Source: Trebonia sp963777905
GTDB taxonomy: Bacteria > Actinomycetota > Actinomycetes > Streptosporangiales > Streptosporangiaceae
Reading direction: 5' to 3'
DNA length: 64,000 nt
Assembly: GCA_963777905.1 (NCBI GenBank)
Contig: CAVZSM010000018.1
Coordinates: forward strand, 1 to 64,000
The stretch's first letter is position 1; the number at the start of each line of letters is the position of its first letter. Shown here piece by piece: positions 1-7,867 of this stretch. The position numbers were made by a program, and so were the translations under genes. The notes beneath the pieces are model-generated. The model saw only the letters and a program-made list of their open reading frames with translations, searched no databases and had not been told where the DNA came from.

Positions 1-93
1 CGGACTTTGAACAACAGCTGAACGTGGGGTGACCGGCAGCGAAAGTTCACCCGCTGCGAGTGGGTCGCTGGTGGTTGTACTGCGACAGCGTGG

Positions 94-125
94 GCAGTGG
101 GCGTCTGAGGCAGTGGGCGTCTGAG
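94..125. repeat. 16-bp tandem duplication
   Basis: Two exact head-to-tail copies of GCAGTGGGCGTCTGAG lie immediately upstream of the first gene. They could be a slippage product or a doubled regulator site in the leader. Nothing else recognisable was seen in the first 130 bases. Confidence 0.8.
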
Positions 126-148
126 ATCGGGTGATTGGAGGTGCCGCC

Positions 149-403
149 ATGGCGGCCTATTACGAGATCCGGGTGGCGGGAATGCTGCCTTCCGAGGTCT
201 TGCGGGATTTCGAGTTGCTGAGTGCCGCCCCGGCGCCTGTCGAGACCGTGCTGCACGGGCCGTTGCCCGACCAGGCAGCACTGGCAGCCTTCCTGGCCCG
301 GCTCGAAAATTTCGGTGCCAACGTGATCGAGATACGGCGGTTCAGGGAACGCCGAGGCCAAAGCGGAGGCCGTAGCGACGCGCGTGCTCGCTGGGGCGGC
401 TGA
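149..403 (+). CDS. small conserved-type hypothetical protein
   Basis: An 84-residue soluble protein beginning MAAYYEIRVAG. The ATG at 149 is chosen over the in-frame GTG at 131 because a GGAGGT ribosome site sits six bases before the ATG. The body alternates short hydrophobic and acidic stretches like a small alpha/beta fold, and the last 20 residues are a basic, Gly/Arg-rich tail. There is no signal peptide, membrane segment or metal motif. Codon use is typical of the window, with G or C in third positions. The family was not recognised. It lies alone before the lipid kinase gene on the same strand. Reality as a gene is fairly likely from the ribosome site; function is unknown. Confidence 0.6.
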   Translation: MAAYYEIRVAGMLPSEVLRDFELLSAAPAPVETVLHGPLPDQAALAAFLARLENFGANVIEIRRFRERRGQSGGRSDARARWGG

Positions 404-492
404 GGCCGCCTGCACGCACTGCAGCACCAGGTTGGACTGCTCACCCTTGCCGGGTGATCTGCCCCTGGCCGCTGGCGGGTCACGATAGCCGC

Positions 493-1917
493 ATGTCAGG
501 CCTGCCTTCAGATACTTCCGGCACCACCCGGCAGGCCACGCGGTCGCAGCGCTGGCTGGCCCGCCTGAGTTTCGCGCTGGCGTTTCTCGCGGTCGCGGTC
601 GTGGTGGCCTTCGCGGGACTGAAGAGCGCGGCGATGCTGGGAGTGGGCCTGGCCGCCGCCGCGGTGAGCCTCGCGACCGCGTTCCTGGTGCTGTCCCGCC
701 GGGGCGTCCTGCGCTGGCTGTCGCTGGCTGTGTTCGTCCTCGCGCCGATCACGGTGATCATCGTCTACGCGCTCGCCGGCCTGCTCTGGCTGGCGGCGGT
801 CTCCGCGGTGGGCTGGTTCCTCGCTGGCGTGGTGGCGCGCGCGGCGCTGACCGGGAACGGACTGGATTGGCGAATGCCTGAGCTCCCGGCGGCGCCGGCC
901 CGGCATCCGTTCTTGATCATGAACCCGAGGTCCGGCGGCGGGAAGGTGGCGAAATTCGACTTGCGGCGGAAAGCGGAGGCGCTGGGAGCAGAGGTATTCC
1001 TGATAAGCGGTCCCGAGCCGGTCGACGTGGCCGAGGTGGCGCGCAAGGCGGTCAGGGCGGGCAGTGACCTGCTCGGCGTCGCAGGCGGCGACGGCACCCA
1101 GGCGCTCGTGGCCGGTGTCGCCGCTGAGCACGGGATTCCGTTCGTGGTGATCACCGCGGGCACCCGGAACCACTTCGCGCTGGACCTGGGCCTCGACCGC
1201 ACGGATCCGGCGGCGTGCCTCGCCGCGCTGTCCGACGGCGTTGATCTGCAAGTCGACCTGGGCCTGATCGGCGATCAGACGTTTGTCAACAACGCGTCCT
1301 TCGGCGCCTACGCTGAGGTGGTGCAGACGCCCGCCTACCGGGACGACAAGCTGGGCACGACCCTGGACACGCTGCCGGAGCTGCTGGACGGCCAGCGCGG
1401 GGCACGGCTGTCCGCCGTCGCGGACAGCGTGACGATCGATGCGCCGCAGGCGCTTCTGGTGTCCAGCAACCCCTACGGGACGGGAGACATCGCGGGCCTT
1501 GGCCGTCGCGCGCGGCTGGATCGCGGTGTGCTCGGCGTGGTCGCCGTGACGGTGGACAGCGTGGGGCAGGCGGTCGGCCTGCTCCGCGGCAGGCACACCA
1601 CCGGCCTGCGCGTGCTGACCGCGCGGACCATCGTGGTTACCGCCAGCTCGGAACGGATTCCCGTCGGCATCGATGGCGAGGCCGTCTCCCTGCCGGTGCC
1701 CGTGCGTTGCGCGATCCGTCCCGGCGCGCTGCGGGTCCGGGTGCCACGGGACCGTCCCGGCGTGCCTCCGCCCAAGGCCACCATCAGCTGGTCCCGGCTG
1801 CGGCGCCTCGCGTCGTGGCGGCGCGAGCCGCCGTCGGCCGACGCGCCCGCGGGCCACTCGGCGGTCACCGCGGGCCATCAGGACAGATCCGGGCAGGAAC
1901 CGGATGCCAGCCTCTGA
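493..1917 (+). CDS. diacylglycerol/lipid kinase family protein with N-terminal membrane domain
   Basis: About 474 residues from the ATG at 493 (a GTG at 454 is possible). Residues roughly 20-120 form three or four membrane helices. After them comes a DAGK catalytic domain with NPRSGGGK (about residues 144-151) and the nucleotide motif GGDGT (198-202), followed by GTRNHFALDLG, all hallmarks of the YegS/BmrU/DgkB lipid kinase family. The enzyme is therefore predicted to phosphorylate a lipid alcohol such as diacylglycerol or a sphingoid-like lipid at the membrane. The Arg-rich C-terminal 60 residues look disordered. Its stop lies 14 bases inside the next gene, so the two are probably co-translated. 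Substrate cannot be told from sequence. Confidence 0.85.
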   Translation: MSGLPSDTSGTTRQATRSQRWLARLSFALAFLAVAVVVAFAGLKSAAMLGVGLAAAAVSLATAFLVLSRRGVLRWLSLAVFVLAPITVIIVYALAGLLWLAAVSAVGWFLAGVVARAALTGNGLDWRMPELPAAPARHPFLIMNPRSGGGKVAKFDLRRKAEALGAEVFLISGPEPVDVAEVARKAVRAGSDLLGVAGGDGTQALVAGVAAEHGIPFVVITAGTRNHFALDLGLDRTDPAACLAALSDGVDLQVDLGLIGDQTFVNNASFGAYAEVVQTPAYRDDKLGTTLDTLPELLDGQRGARLSAVADSVTIDAPQALLVSSNPYGTGDIAGLGRRARLDRGVLGVVAVTVDSVGQAVGLLRGRHTTGLRVLTARTIVVTASSERIPVGIDGEAVSLPVPVRCAIRPGALRVRVPRDRPGVPPPKATISWSRLRRLASWRREPPSADAPAGHSAVTAGHQDRSGQEPDASL

Positions 1918-2410
1918 CGAGCAGTTCACAGAGCTTCGCGACGTGCTGGCACGGGCCAGGGAGCTGTCGGTGCGGACGATGATTTTCGACGTGGAGCCCC
2001 TGGTCGCGTGGTGGGACAGTGGCCAGGAGTCACTCGACCGGGGAGTAGCGGCAGTCGTCTCCGAGCTCGGGGAGCTTCCTGATGTGCGTGTGGTGATCTT
2101 CGCCACGAACTCCGCCCGCCGGCCCTCGGCGATCCCGTCGCTTCCTGGCGTGCAGGTGACGTACCTCGCCTCCGCGGGGAAGCCGGTGCGGACCGCGCCG
2201 TACCGTGCTCTGCCCCGGCCCGGCGCCGTGATCGGTGACCAGGTCGCCACCGACGGGCTGCTCGCCCGTCGTCTCGGCTACACGTTCCTGCGCTGGAACC
2301 CGCGGCTGGCCGGCGTGCCGCTCCGGCCGAGGCTCATGGGCCTCCTCGGCCGGCTGGCCCAGCCGCTGTTCCGCACCCGTAAAGGACCGGCGCGCGAGCC
2401 TCGCTCTTAG
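1904..2410 (+). CDS. HAD-superfamily protein, YqeG-like
   Basis: A 168-residue protein starting at the ATG at 1904, overlapping the lipid kinase gene by 14 bases. HAD motifs can be followed: FDVEPLVAWW early (the usual DxD is DVE here, so the second acid is Glu), ATNS as motif II, GKPVRTAP supplying the lysine, and GDQVATDGLLARRLGY as motif III/IV. This order and spacing resemble YqeG-type phosphatidylglycerolphosphatase-like HAD proteins, which would fit a lipid-metabolic partner for the kinase upstream. The unusual nucleophile region leaves open a non-catalytic role. The tail is basic. YqeG assignment is moderate; HAD fold is likely. Confidence 0.55.
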   Translation: MPASDEQFTELRDVLARARELSVRTMIFDVEPLVAWWDSGQESLDRGVAAVVSELGELPDVRVVIFATNSARRPSAIPSLPGVQVTYLASAGKPVRTAPYRALPRPGAVIGDQVATDGLLARRLGYTFLRWNPRLAGVPLRPRLMGLLGRLAQPLFRTRKGPAREPRS

Positions 2411-2436
2411 GCACCTCCCTCTCGGGGCTGCCGGCT

Positions 2437-2964
2437 TCAGTGCAGGTGTATGAGAACCACGTCCTTCAGCAGGATCATCACGATCCCCAGCGCCGCCGCG
2501 ACGGAGGTCGCGAGAAGAAGCTGGCGCCCGTGCAGCTGCGCCGCCCGCCCCGCCGACCATCCGTGGAACGTCAGCACGGCGATCGCGACCCCCAGGCCGA
2601 CATTGGCGGCGGTCAGGCCCGATGCGCCCGCCAGATGTGCGAGCACCAGCGCGAGCAGCGGCGCGTACGAGGCGCTGACCATCGGCCAGGTGCTGGTCAG
2701 CATGCCCCGGATACTGGCCCACGTCGGGAGGCGGCCTCCCTCGGCCTGCTCGCCGATCACCTCGGCGTACTCCTCGGCCACCCAGTAGACCAGCAAGGTG
2801 ACCACCACCGCGACCACCAGTGGGACGGTGGGCAGCTCGTCCCCGCTGGCGGCGATGATCGCCGCGGTGATGATGGCGCCGTAGATGCTGGCCGCGCGGT
2901 GCCGTCCGGAGATCTTCGCCGACCGCCCGCGCCGGCGTCCGTCTCCTGCCGCGATGCTTACCAT
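2437..2964 (-). CDS. four-helix integral membrane protein of unknown function
   Basis: About 175 residues from the ATG at 2964, preceded by GGAAGGGG at good spacing (an ATG eight codons upstream lacks this). A short basic N-terminus is followed by four hydrophobic segments, roughly residues 25-45, 50-65, 100-125 and 145-170, with a charged loop EEYAEVIGEQ between helices two and three. No transporter or enzyme motif was recognised. It is transcribed towards the preceding HAD gene and ends 27 bases from it, so the pair is convergent. Likely a plasma-membrane protein; function unknown. Confidence 0.7.
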   Translation of the reverse strand: MVSIAAGDGRRRGRSAKISGRHRAASIYGAIITAAIIAASGDELPTVPLVVAVVVTLLVYWVAEEYAEVIGEQAEGGRLPTWASIRGMLTSTWPMVSASYAPLLALVLAHLAGASGLTAANVGLGVAIAVLTFHGWSAGRAAQLHGRQLLLATSVAAALGIVMILLKDVVLIHLH

Positions 2965-3131
2965 GATCGCCCCTTCCGATGGCAGCACACGAAACCTAGT
3001 GACGGCTGCTTCATGCTGTGATCACCCGCACGGGCCTTTCACCGGGCGGAGCGCCCGCCCGGCGGCCGCCCTTTCACCCCCTGCGGGGGATGCGGCTCCC
3101 GGCGAGCGGGCACGGTCCAGGGTGCCCCGTT

Positions 3132-4607
3132 TCACCGCGGTGATAGCACGTGGTACTGCCACGGCTCCAGGTCAACGAACAGGCCGGGCCCGGCGAGTTC
3201 GCCGCCGTCACGGACGAACACCGCGCCGGACAGCAGGTCCTCCAGCCGCCAGTCACGCCCCGGCAGGTCCGGCCAGCCGAGCGGGATCTGGCCCTGGGCG
3301 GGCTGGCCGGACAGGTTGACGACCACCACGTGCCGCGCATCGTCCGCACCAGACCAGGACCAGGCCAGGAGGTTCCGGCAGGACTGGTTGTCGGGCCATC
3401 CGTCGGCCTCGAGCAGCCGCCACGTCCCGGTCCTGACGCCGTGACCGGCGACGGTGGCGAGCAGTCGCTCGTACCAGGCGGCAAGCTCGGTGTCGGCAGG
3501 CTCGTCAGGCCGCCGGGCCAGGAAGACGGGCGGCCGCACCCGCCGGCCCTCGAACTGGCCTTCGTACCACAGCGTGGCGCCGGGCAGGGTCGCGATGCTG
3601 ACGGCGGCGGCCCGCTCGGCCGCCGGATCCATCCGCGACGCGACGCGGGGCTCGTCGTGGTTCTCCAGGAAGCGCAGCAGCCGGGCCTGGTATCCCGGAT
3701 CGGCCCGGAGGTGGTCGCGGACGGCGGACGCGTCCTCCTCGATGATCCGGTCATACAGCCGCTTGTCGTAGCAGAAGTCGAAGCCCTGCTGCTGGAGTTC
3801 CGACTCCATGTCCCAGTACGCCTCGGCGACGAGCACGACCTGCGGGTGCTGCCCGCGCAACTCGCCGAGCACGGCCGGCCAGAATTCCTCGGGCGGCGCG
3901 GCCCCGGCGCGGGTGCCCCAGGTCTTGGCGAAGATGTCGTTGATCATGAGCATGGCCATGTCGCACCGGATGCCGTCGCACTGACTGGCGATATCGGCCA
4001 GCGTCTCGACGGTCGCCGCGCGCATCGCGGGCGAGAACGCGTTGAGCTGGACGACGTCCGGCCACGGCGGGAAATACGGGTCCCGGCCGTGGGCCAGCAC
4101 CTGGCCGCCCGCCGCTACCCAGCCGGCCGGATCCGCGCGGAGGTCGTCCTCGGAGCCGCGGACGAAGAGTTCCGGATCGCTCATCACCCACGGGTGGTCC
4201 GGGGCGACGTGGTTAGGCACGTAATCGAGGATCAGCCGCACGCCGCGGGCGGCCAGCGCGGCCCGCGCCGCCGCTAGCCCACTGCGGCCGCCGAACATGT
4301 CGTCCGCGACATAGCGGCGCACGCAGTACGGGGAGCCGATGACGTCCTCGGGCCGCAGGTCAGGCAGGGCCTCGCGGAACGACGCCTGGAGCTCCTGGTT
4401 CGCGTTGGTCAGGGCCAGCCCGGCCGGGCTGCGCTCCCACACGCCCATCAGCCAGACCGCGTTGGCGCCATCCGGCGTGATCGCGTCCCAGTCTGATCCC
4501 GTCACGTCGGCCAGGGTGACCAGTTGCCCGGCCGCCCGGGACAGGTCACCCAGCCAGACGGCCGTGTCGATCTCGTAGATCACCGGCCGGGCCGGCCACC
4601 CGGTCAT
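3132..4607 (-). CDS. GH13 alpha-amylase family glycoside hydrolase
   Basis: A 491-residue protein with all four GH13 signature regions: DYVPNH (128-133), GIRCDMAML with the probable nucleophile Asp216, VAEAYWD with acid/base Glu262, and ENHDE with Asp318. A C-terminal beta domain of about 90 residues follows. No signal peptide is present, so it should act in the cytoplasm on a soluble alpha-glucan, trehalose-like or sucrose-like substrate. The tyrosine-bearing first segment (VIYEIDTAVWLG) resembles uncharacterised actinobacterial amylase-like enzymes rather than classic secreted amylases. It appears to be a single-gene unit, with about 140 bases free on each side. Family assignment is firm; substrate is not. 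Confidence 0.9.
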   Translation of the reverse strand: MTGWPARPVIYEIDTAVWLGDLSRAAGQLVTLADVTGSDWDAITPDGANAVWLMGVWERSPAGLALTNANQELQASFREALPDLRPEDVIGSPYCVRRYVADDMFGGRSGLAAARAALAARGVRLILDYVPNHVAPDHPWVMSDPELFVRGSEDDLRADPAGWVAAGGQVLAHGRDPYFPPWPDVVQLNAFSPAMRAATVETLADIASQCDGIRCDMAMLMINDIFAKTWGTRAGAAPPEEFWPAVLGELRGQHPQVVLVAEAYWDMESELQQQGFDFCYDKRLYDRIIEEDASAVRDHLRADPGYQARLLRFLENHDEPRVASRMDPAAERAAAVSIATLPGATLWYEGQFEGRRVRPPVFLARRPDEPADTELAAWYERLLATVAGHGVRTGTWRLLEADGWPDNQSCRNLLAWSWSGADDARHVVVVNLSGQPAQGQIPLGWPDLPGRDWRLEDLLSGAVFVRDGGELAGPGLFVDLEPWQYHVLSPR

Positions 4608-4749
4608 GTGTGTTCCGTTCTGGCCATGGTGTGCTGCCTTCCCGTCAGGACATCACGTCGCCTCATCCAGGCTCCAGAGGCGAGACGGCCCGCGTCTCCT
4701 CCGCCGTGGGTGATTTCTCTGTCCGGGTGCCGCTTGCCCCGGGCGACAG

Positions 4750-5019
4750 CTAGCCCGGGCAGGCTTCATGCACCCAGGACCCGCCCGCGCGCCTGCGGAC
4801 ATCCTGACGCGGCGTCATCGGCTGATCGCAACGGCCGCAGCACTGCCCGGCCGCATGCGCCGAGTTGCTTTCCCACCCGGCGGGGCTGGCGTCAGGAACG
4901 ACAAGGCCGATCGGGCCGGAGCCGGTCACCGGCAGCCCGGCGCCGCCAGGGCAGTAATGATCCAGATGCACCTGGCGGACCCGCTCGCCGATCGACGTCA
5001 CCCTCCCGCGCTCGCCCAT
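4750..5019 (-). CDS. small Cys/His-rich hypothetical protein
   Basis: An 89-residue product whose second half has the pattern CCGRC, then about 17 residues, then WVHEACPG, i.e. a possible four-ligand zinc knuckle (C-x2-C ... H-x2-C). The ATG at 5019 follows the DUF445 stop by 19 bases with a G-rich stretch upstream, so it may be the last gene of the CoA-transferase/DUF445 unit. Small proteins of this style are common in actinomycetes, but no named family was recognised. It could also be spurious in such GC-rich DNA, hence the middling confidence. Confidence 0.45.
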   Translation of the reverse strand: MGERGRVTSIGERVRQVHLDHYCPGGAGLPVTGSGPIGLVVPDASPAGWESNSAHAAGQCCGRCDQPMTPRQDVRRRAGGSWVHEACPG

Positions 5020-5038
5020 GCCGGTACGCCGCCCCGAG

Positions 5039-6355
5039 TCAGGCCAGCGCCATGGCGATGGCGTGCAGGATCAGGCCCACGCCGGCCCCGACCACCGTGC
5101 CGTTGATGCGGATGAACTGCAGGTCGCGGCCGAGCAGCAGCTCCAGCTGGGTCGCCGTCTGCGTGGCGTCCCAGCGCTGGATGGTGCCCGTGACCAGGCC
5201 GGCGAGCTCGTCGTGGAACTGGTCGGCGAGCGCCCTGGTGCCCGACTCGATCATCCGGTCGAGGCCCTCCTGGAGCCGCTGATCCGATCCGAGGCGGCTG
5301 CCGACCGCCGTCAGCGCGCCGGTCATCCGATGGCGCAGCTCGGACTCCGGGTCGGCAGCCTGAACGCGCATGGTCTCCTTCGCGTTCTTCCACAGCGCCG
5401 ACGACCAGTCCCGCAGTCCCGCGCTGCCCAGCACTTCGCGCTTGATGCGCTCGCCGCGCTCGCGCAGCTCGGGCGACGTCTCGAGGCGATCAGGCAGCCC
5501 GGCGATCCACTCTTCGAACTTCTGCCTGGTCTCGTCGTCGGGATCGGCGGCCATCGCCGCCAGCCGCTCGCGCAGCCGGGTGTAGATCCGGTCGTAGACC
5601 CGCCGGTACACCAGGTCCGGCACCCAGCGGGGCGCCTCGATCTCGAACCGGTCGCGGAGCTCCTCGTAATGCTCCTCGAGATAGCGGTCGACGCCGGACA
5701 GGATGCCGTTGAACAGCTCGGCGTGGTGCCCTTCCGCGATGAGGGCCCGCACCAGCCGCCCGGCCAGCGGCGCCACGTCGAGGGAGTCCACGGCACGGGT
5801 CAGCTCGCCGGTGAGGATGCGCTGCGCGTCCTCGTCGCGCAGCGCTTCGGCCGCCGTGACCACTAGGTCAGCGGCGTGCCCGGCGAACCGGGCGGCGTTG
5901 TCCTCGTCGGCCAGCCAGGCAGCGAGCCGGGGAACGACCTTGGCGGCGCGCAGCCGCTCGGTGAGCACGTCGGCGTTCAGGAAGTTCTCCTGGACGAACT
6001 GCCCGAGCGTGGCGGCGAACCGGTCCTTGCGCTCGACGATCACCGCGGTGTGCGGAATGGGCAGTCCCAGCGGGTGGCGGAACAGCGCGGTCACCGCGAA
6101 CCAGTCCGCGACACCGCCGACCATGGCCGCCTCGGCGCCGGCCTGCACGTAGCCGGCGAACGTCCCGTGCCAGCGGGCCGCGGTCACCCCGATGAACAGG
6201 GCTGTCACCGCTACGAGCAGCGCGGTGGCCCGGCGGCGGGCGGCCGCCAGGCGGCGCGCACGCAGCTCGACCGACTCCCGCTCCAGCCCGGAGACCGGCG
6301 CGGCGGTGGTCCGCGCGGTTACCGGCGTTTCGGTGGAAGAGGTTGTCACGGGCAC
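5039..6355 (-). CDS. DUF445 (YjiN-type) membrane-anchored protein
   Basis: 438 residues from a GTG. An N-terminal helix (about residues 45-63), the diagnostic segment GAEAAMVGGVADWFAVTALF with HPLGLPIPHTAVI after it, a long charged helical middle domain and a hydrophobic C-terminal segment (VGAGVGLILHAIAMAL) together match DUF445 proteins. These are inner-membrane proteins of unknown role with a large coiled, probably cytoplasmic domain between two membrane anchors. The start is three bases beyond the stop of the CoA-transferase gene upstream, so the two are almost certainly cotranscribed, although no functional link is known. Confidence 0.88.
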   Translation of the reverse strand: MPVTTSSTETPVTARTTAAPVSGLERESVELRARRLAAARRRATALLVAVTALFIGVTAARWHGTFAGYVQAGAEAAMVGGVADWFAVTALFRHPLGLPIPHTAVIVERKDRFAATLGQFVQENFLNADVLTERLRAAKVVPRLAAWLADEDNAARFAGHAADLVVTAAEALRDEDAQRILTGELTRAVDSLDVAPLAGRLVRALIAEGHHAELFNGILSGVDRYLEEHYEELRDRFEIEAPRWVPDLVYRRVYDRIYTRLRERLAAMAADPDDETRQKFEEWIAGLPDRLETSPELRERGERIKREVLGSAGLRDWSSALWKNAKETMRVQAADPESELRHRMTGALTAVGSRLGSDQRLQEGLDRMIESGTRALADQFHDELAGLVTGTIQRWDATQTATQLELLLGRDLQFIRINGTVVGAGVGLILHAIAMALA

Positions 6356-6358
6356 ACC

Positions 6359-7732
6359 TCACGGTACCGTCCAGAGATCGACGACGAGCGGCGCCTCAGT
6401 GAGCCGCGCGATGTCCGCCGGCTCGAAGCCGGGCGCGCACTCGCGCAGCACGAGTCCGCGGCCATCGCGCTCGATGACCGCCAGGTCAGTGACGATGAGA
6501 TCGACGCATTCGGTCCCGGTGACGTCGTACTGGCACGCGTTGACGATCTTCGGCTGGCCAGCGCGCTCGCAGTGCCACATGGCGATGATGAGCTTCCCAG
6601 GCTTGACGAGCAGGTCCATCGCGCCGCCGATGGCGCCGCCGCCCATCTGGGGCGTCGTCCAGTTCGCGAAAGAGCCTCGTCCGTCGACCTGGAAGGCGCC
6701 GAGCACGACCGCGGTGAGCCGGCCGGAACGGGCCATCTCGAACGCCTCCGTCGAGTCGAAGACGGCCGCGCCAGGACGGAGCGAGACCGGTTCCGCGCCG
6801 GCGTTGTAATAGTCGGGGTCGGCGTCTTCCGGGGCGAGGCGCGTCCCGTAGCCGAGGACGCCGTTCTCGGCATGCAGCACGACGTCGCGGCCGTCGAGGT
6901 GGTCGGAGACTATCGTCGGGAGGCCGACGCCGAGGTTCACGTAGCTGCCCTCGGGCAGCAGGCCGGCGATCCGCTCGGCGAGCTGCGTCGCGGTCCGGCC
7001 CGGCCGCCCCAGATACGTGCGTGCCTCGGCCGTCTCGCGCGCGACCCGCCACAGCGGCTCGGCCTTCTCCGCACGCTGGACGACCCGGTCCACGAAGATG
7101 CCGGCCAGGTCCACCTCGCCAGGCGCGAGCTCACCGACCTCGACGAGCTCGTCGACCTCGACGATGACGACCCTCGCGCCCTTCGCGAAGCTCGGTCCGA
7201 AGTTCTGGCTCGTGCCGCGGAACGAGACGTTGCCCGCACGGTCCGCCTTGCGGGCGTAGATGAGGGCGTAGTCCAGGTGCAGCGGGGACTCGAGGACGTA
7301 GGTCTGCCCGCCGAACGCGCGGCGCTCCTTGCCGCCGGTGATGACGGTGTCCTGGCCGACTGGACTGTAGAAGGCTCCTATCCCCGCCGCGACAGCGCGG
7401 AGCCGCTCGACGAGGATGCCCTGCGGTACCAGCTCGACGTCGAGCGGAACCGGGCTCAGTGCCGCGGCGGCGCCCGCGACACCGCCGGCGCGGGCCGAGA
7501 AGGCGGCGATGAGCCGGCTCGCCTGGCCGGCCTGCACGATCGAGACGGGGTGCGCGGGATCCCGGCCGAGGGAGTTGCAGACGATCGTGAGGTCGCGCAG
7601 CTCCCGCGCGCGTACCGCCGCGGTGAGCTCGACAGGGAACCCGTGGATGACGCCGAACCCGGCGATCCCGATGACGCTCCCAGAATCGATGTCGGCTACG
7701 GCGTCAGCGGCGTTAGCGGCAACCTTGTCCAT
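6359..7732 (-). CDS. fused alpha/beta 3-oxoacid (succinyl-CoA-type) CoA-transferase
   Basis: 457 residues combining both SCOT subunits: an A-type domain (about 1-235, with GIAGFGVIHGFP near residue 24) and a B-type domain (about 245-457). The B domain carries ENGVLGYG, whose Glu289 is the expected catalytic carboxylate forming the glutamyl-CoA thioester. Such enzymes move CoA between succinyl-CoA or acetyl-CoA and a 3-keto acid such as acetoacetate or 3-oxoadipate. Ring-cleavage and beta-keto acid genes lie across the divergent promoter (7733-7867), so a role in ring-cleavage or ketone catabolism is plausible. It leads a minus-strand unit with the DUF445 gene. Substrate is inferred, not shown. 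Confidence 0.88.
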   Translation of the reverse strand: MDKVAANAADAVADIDSGSVIGIAGFGVIHGFPVELTAAVRARELRDLTIVCNSLGRDPAHPVSIVQAGQASRLIAAFSARAGGVAGAAAALSPVPLDVELVPQGILVERLRAVAAGIGAFYSPVGQDTVITGGKERRAFGGQTYVLESPLHLDYALIYARKADRAGNVSFRGTSQNFGPSFAKGARVVIVEVDELVEVGELAPGEVDLAGIFVDRVVQRAEKAEPLWRVARETAEARTYLGRPGRTATQLAERIAGLLPEGSYVNLGVGLPTIVSDHLDGRDVVLHAENGVLGYGTRLAPEDADPDYYNAGAEPVSLRPGAAVFDSTEAFEMARSGRLTAVVLGAFQVDGRGSFANWTTPQMGGGAIGGAMDLLVKPGKLIIAMWHCERAGQPKIVNACQYDVTGTECVDLIVTDLAVIERDGRGLVLRECAPGFEPADIARLTEAPLVVDLWTVP

Positions 7733-7789
7733 CGCACTCTCCTCGATCCGATCTTCTGGCAGCGACGCGGCGCCGTCCAGACGGGACCG

Positions 7790-7834
7790 GATCTTCGCGG
7801 CCTATTCCATCGGGGACCTGCTGCCGCGAAGATC
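7790..7834. promoter_or_regulatory. perfect 12-bp inverted repeat between divergent genes
   Basis: GATCTTCGCGGC at 7790-7801 is matched exactly in inverted orientation by GCCGCGAAGATC at 7823-7834, with 21 bases between. It sits in the 135-base gap between the divergently transcribed CoA-transferase gene and the CaiB operon. Centre-to-centre spacing is 33 bases, about three helical turns, which suits a dimeric or looping repressor or activator. A partial extra half-site (GATCTTC) lies near 7750. It could instead form an RNA hairpin in the CaiB leader. Confidence 0.5.
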
Positions 7835-7867
7835 GTTAGGGGAAGACTCACCGAGGAGGACATCGAC

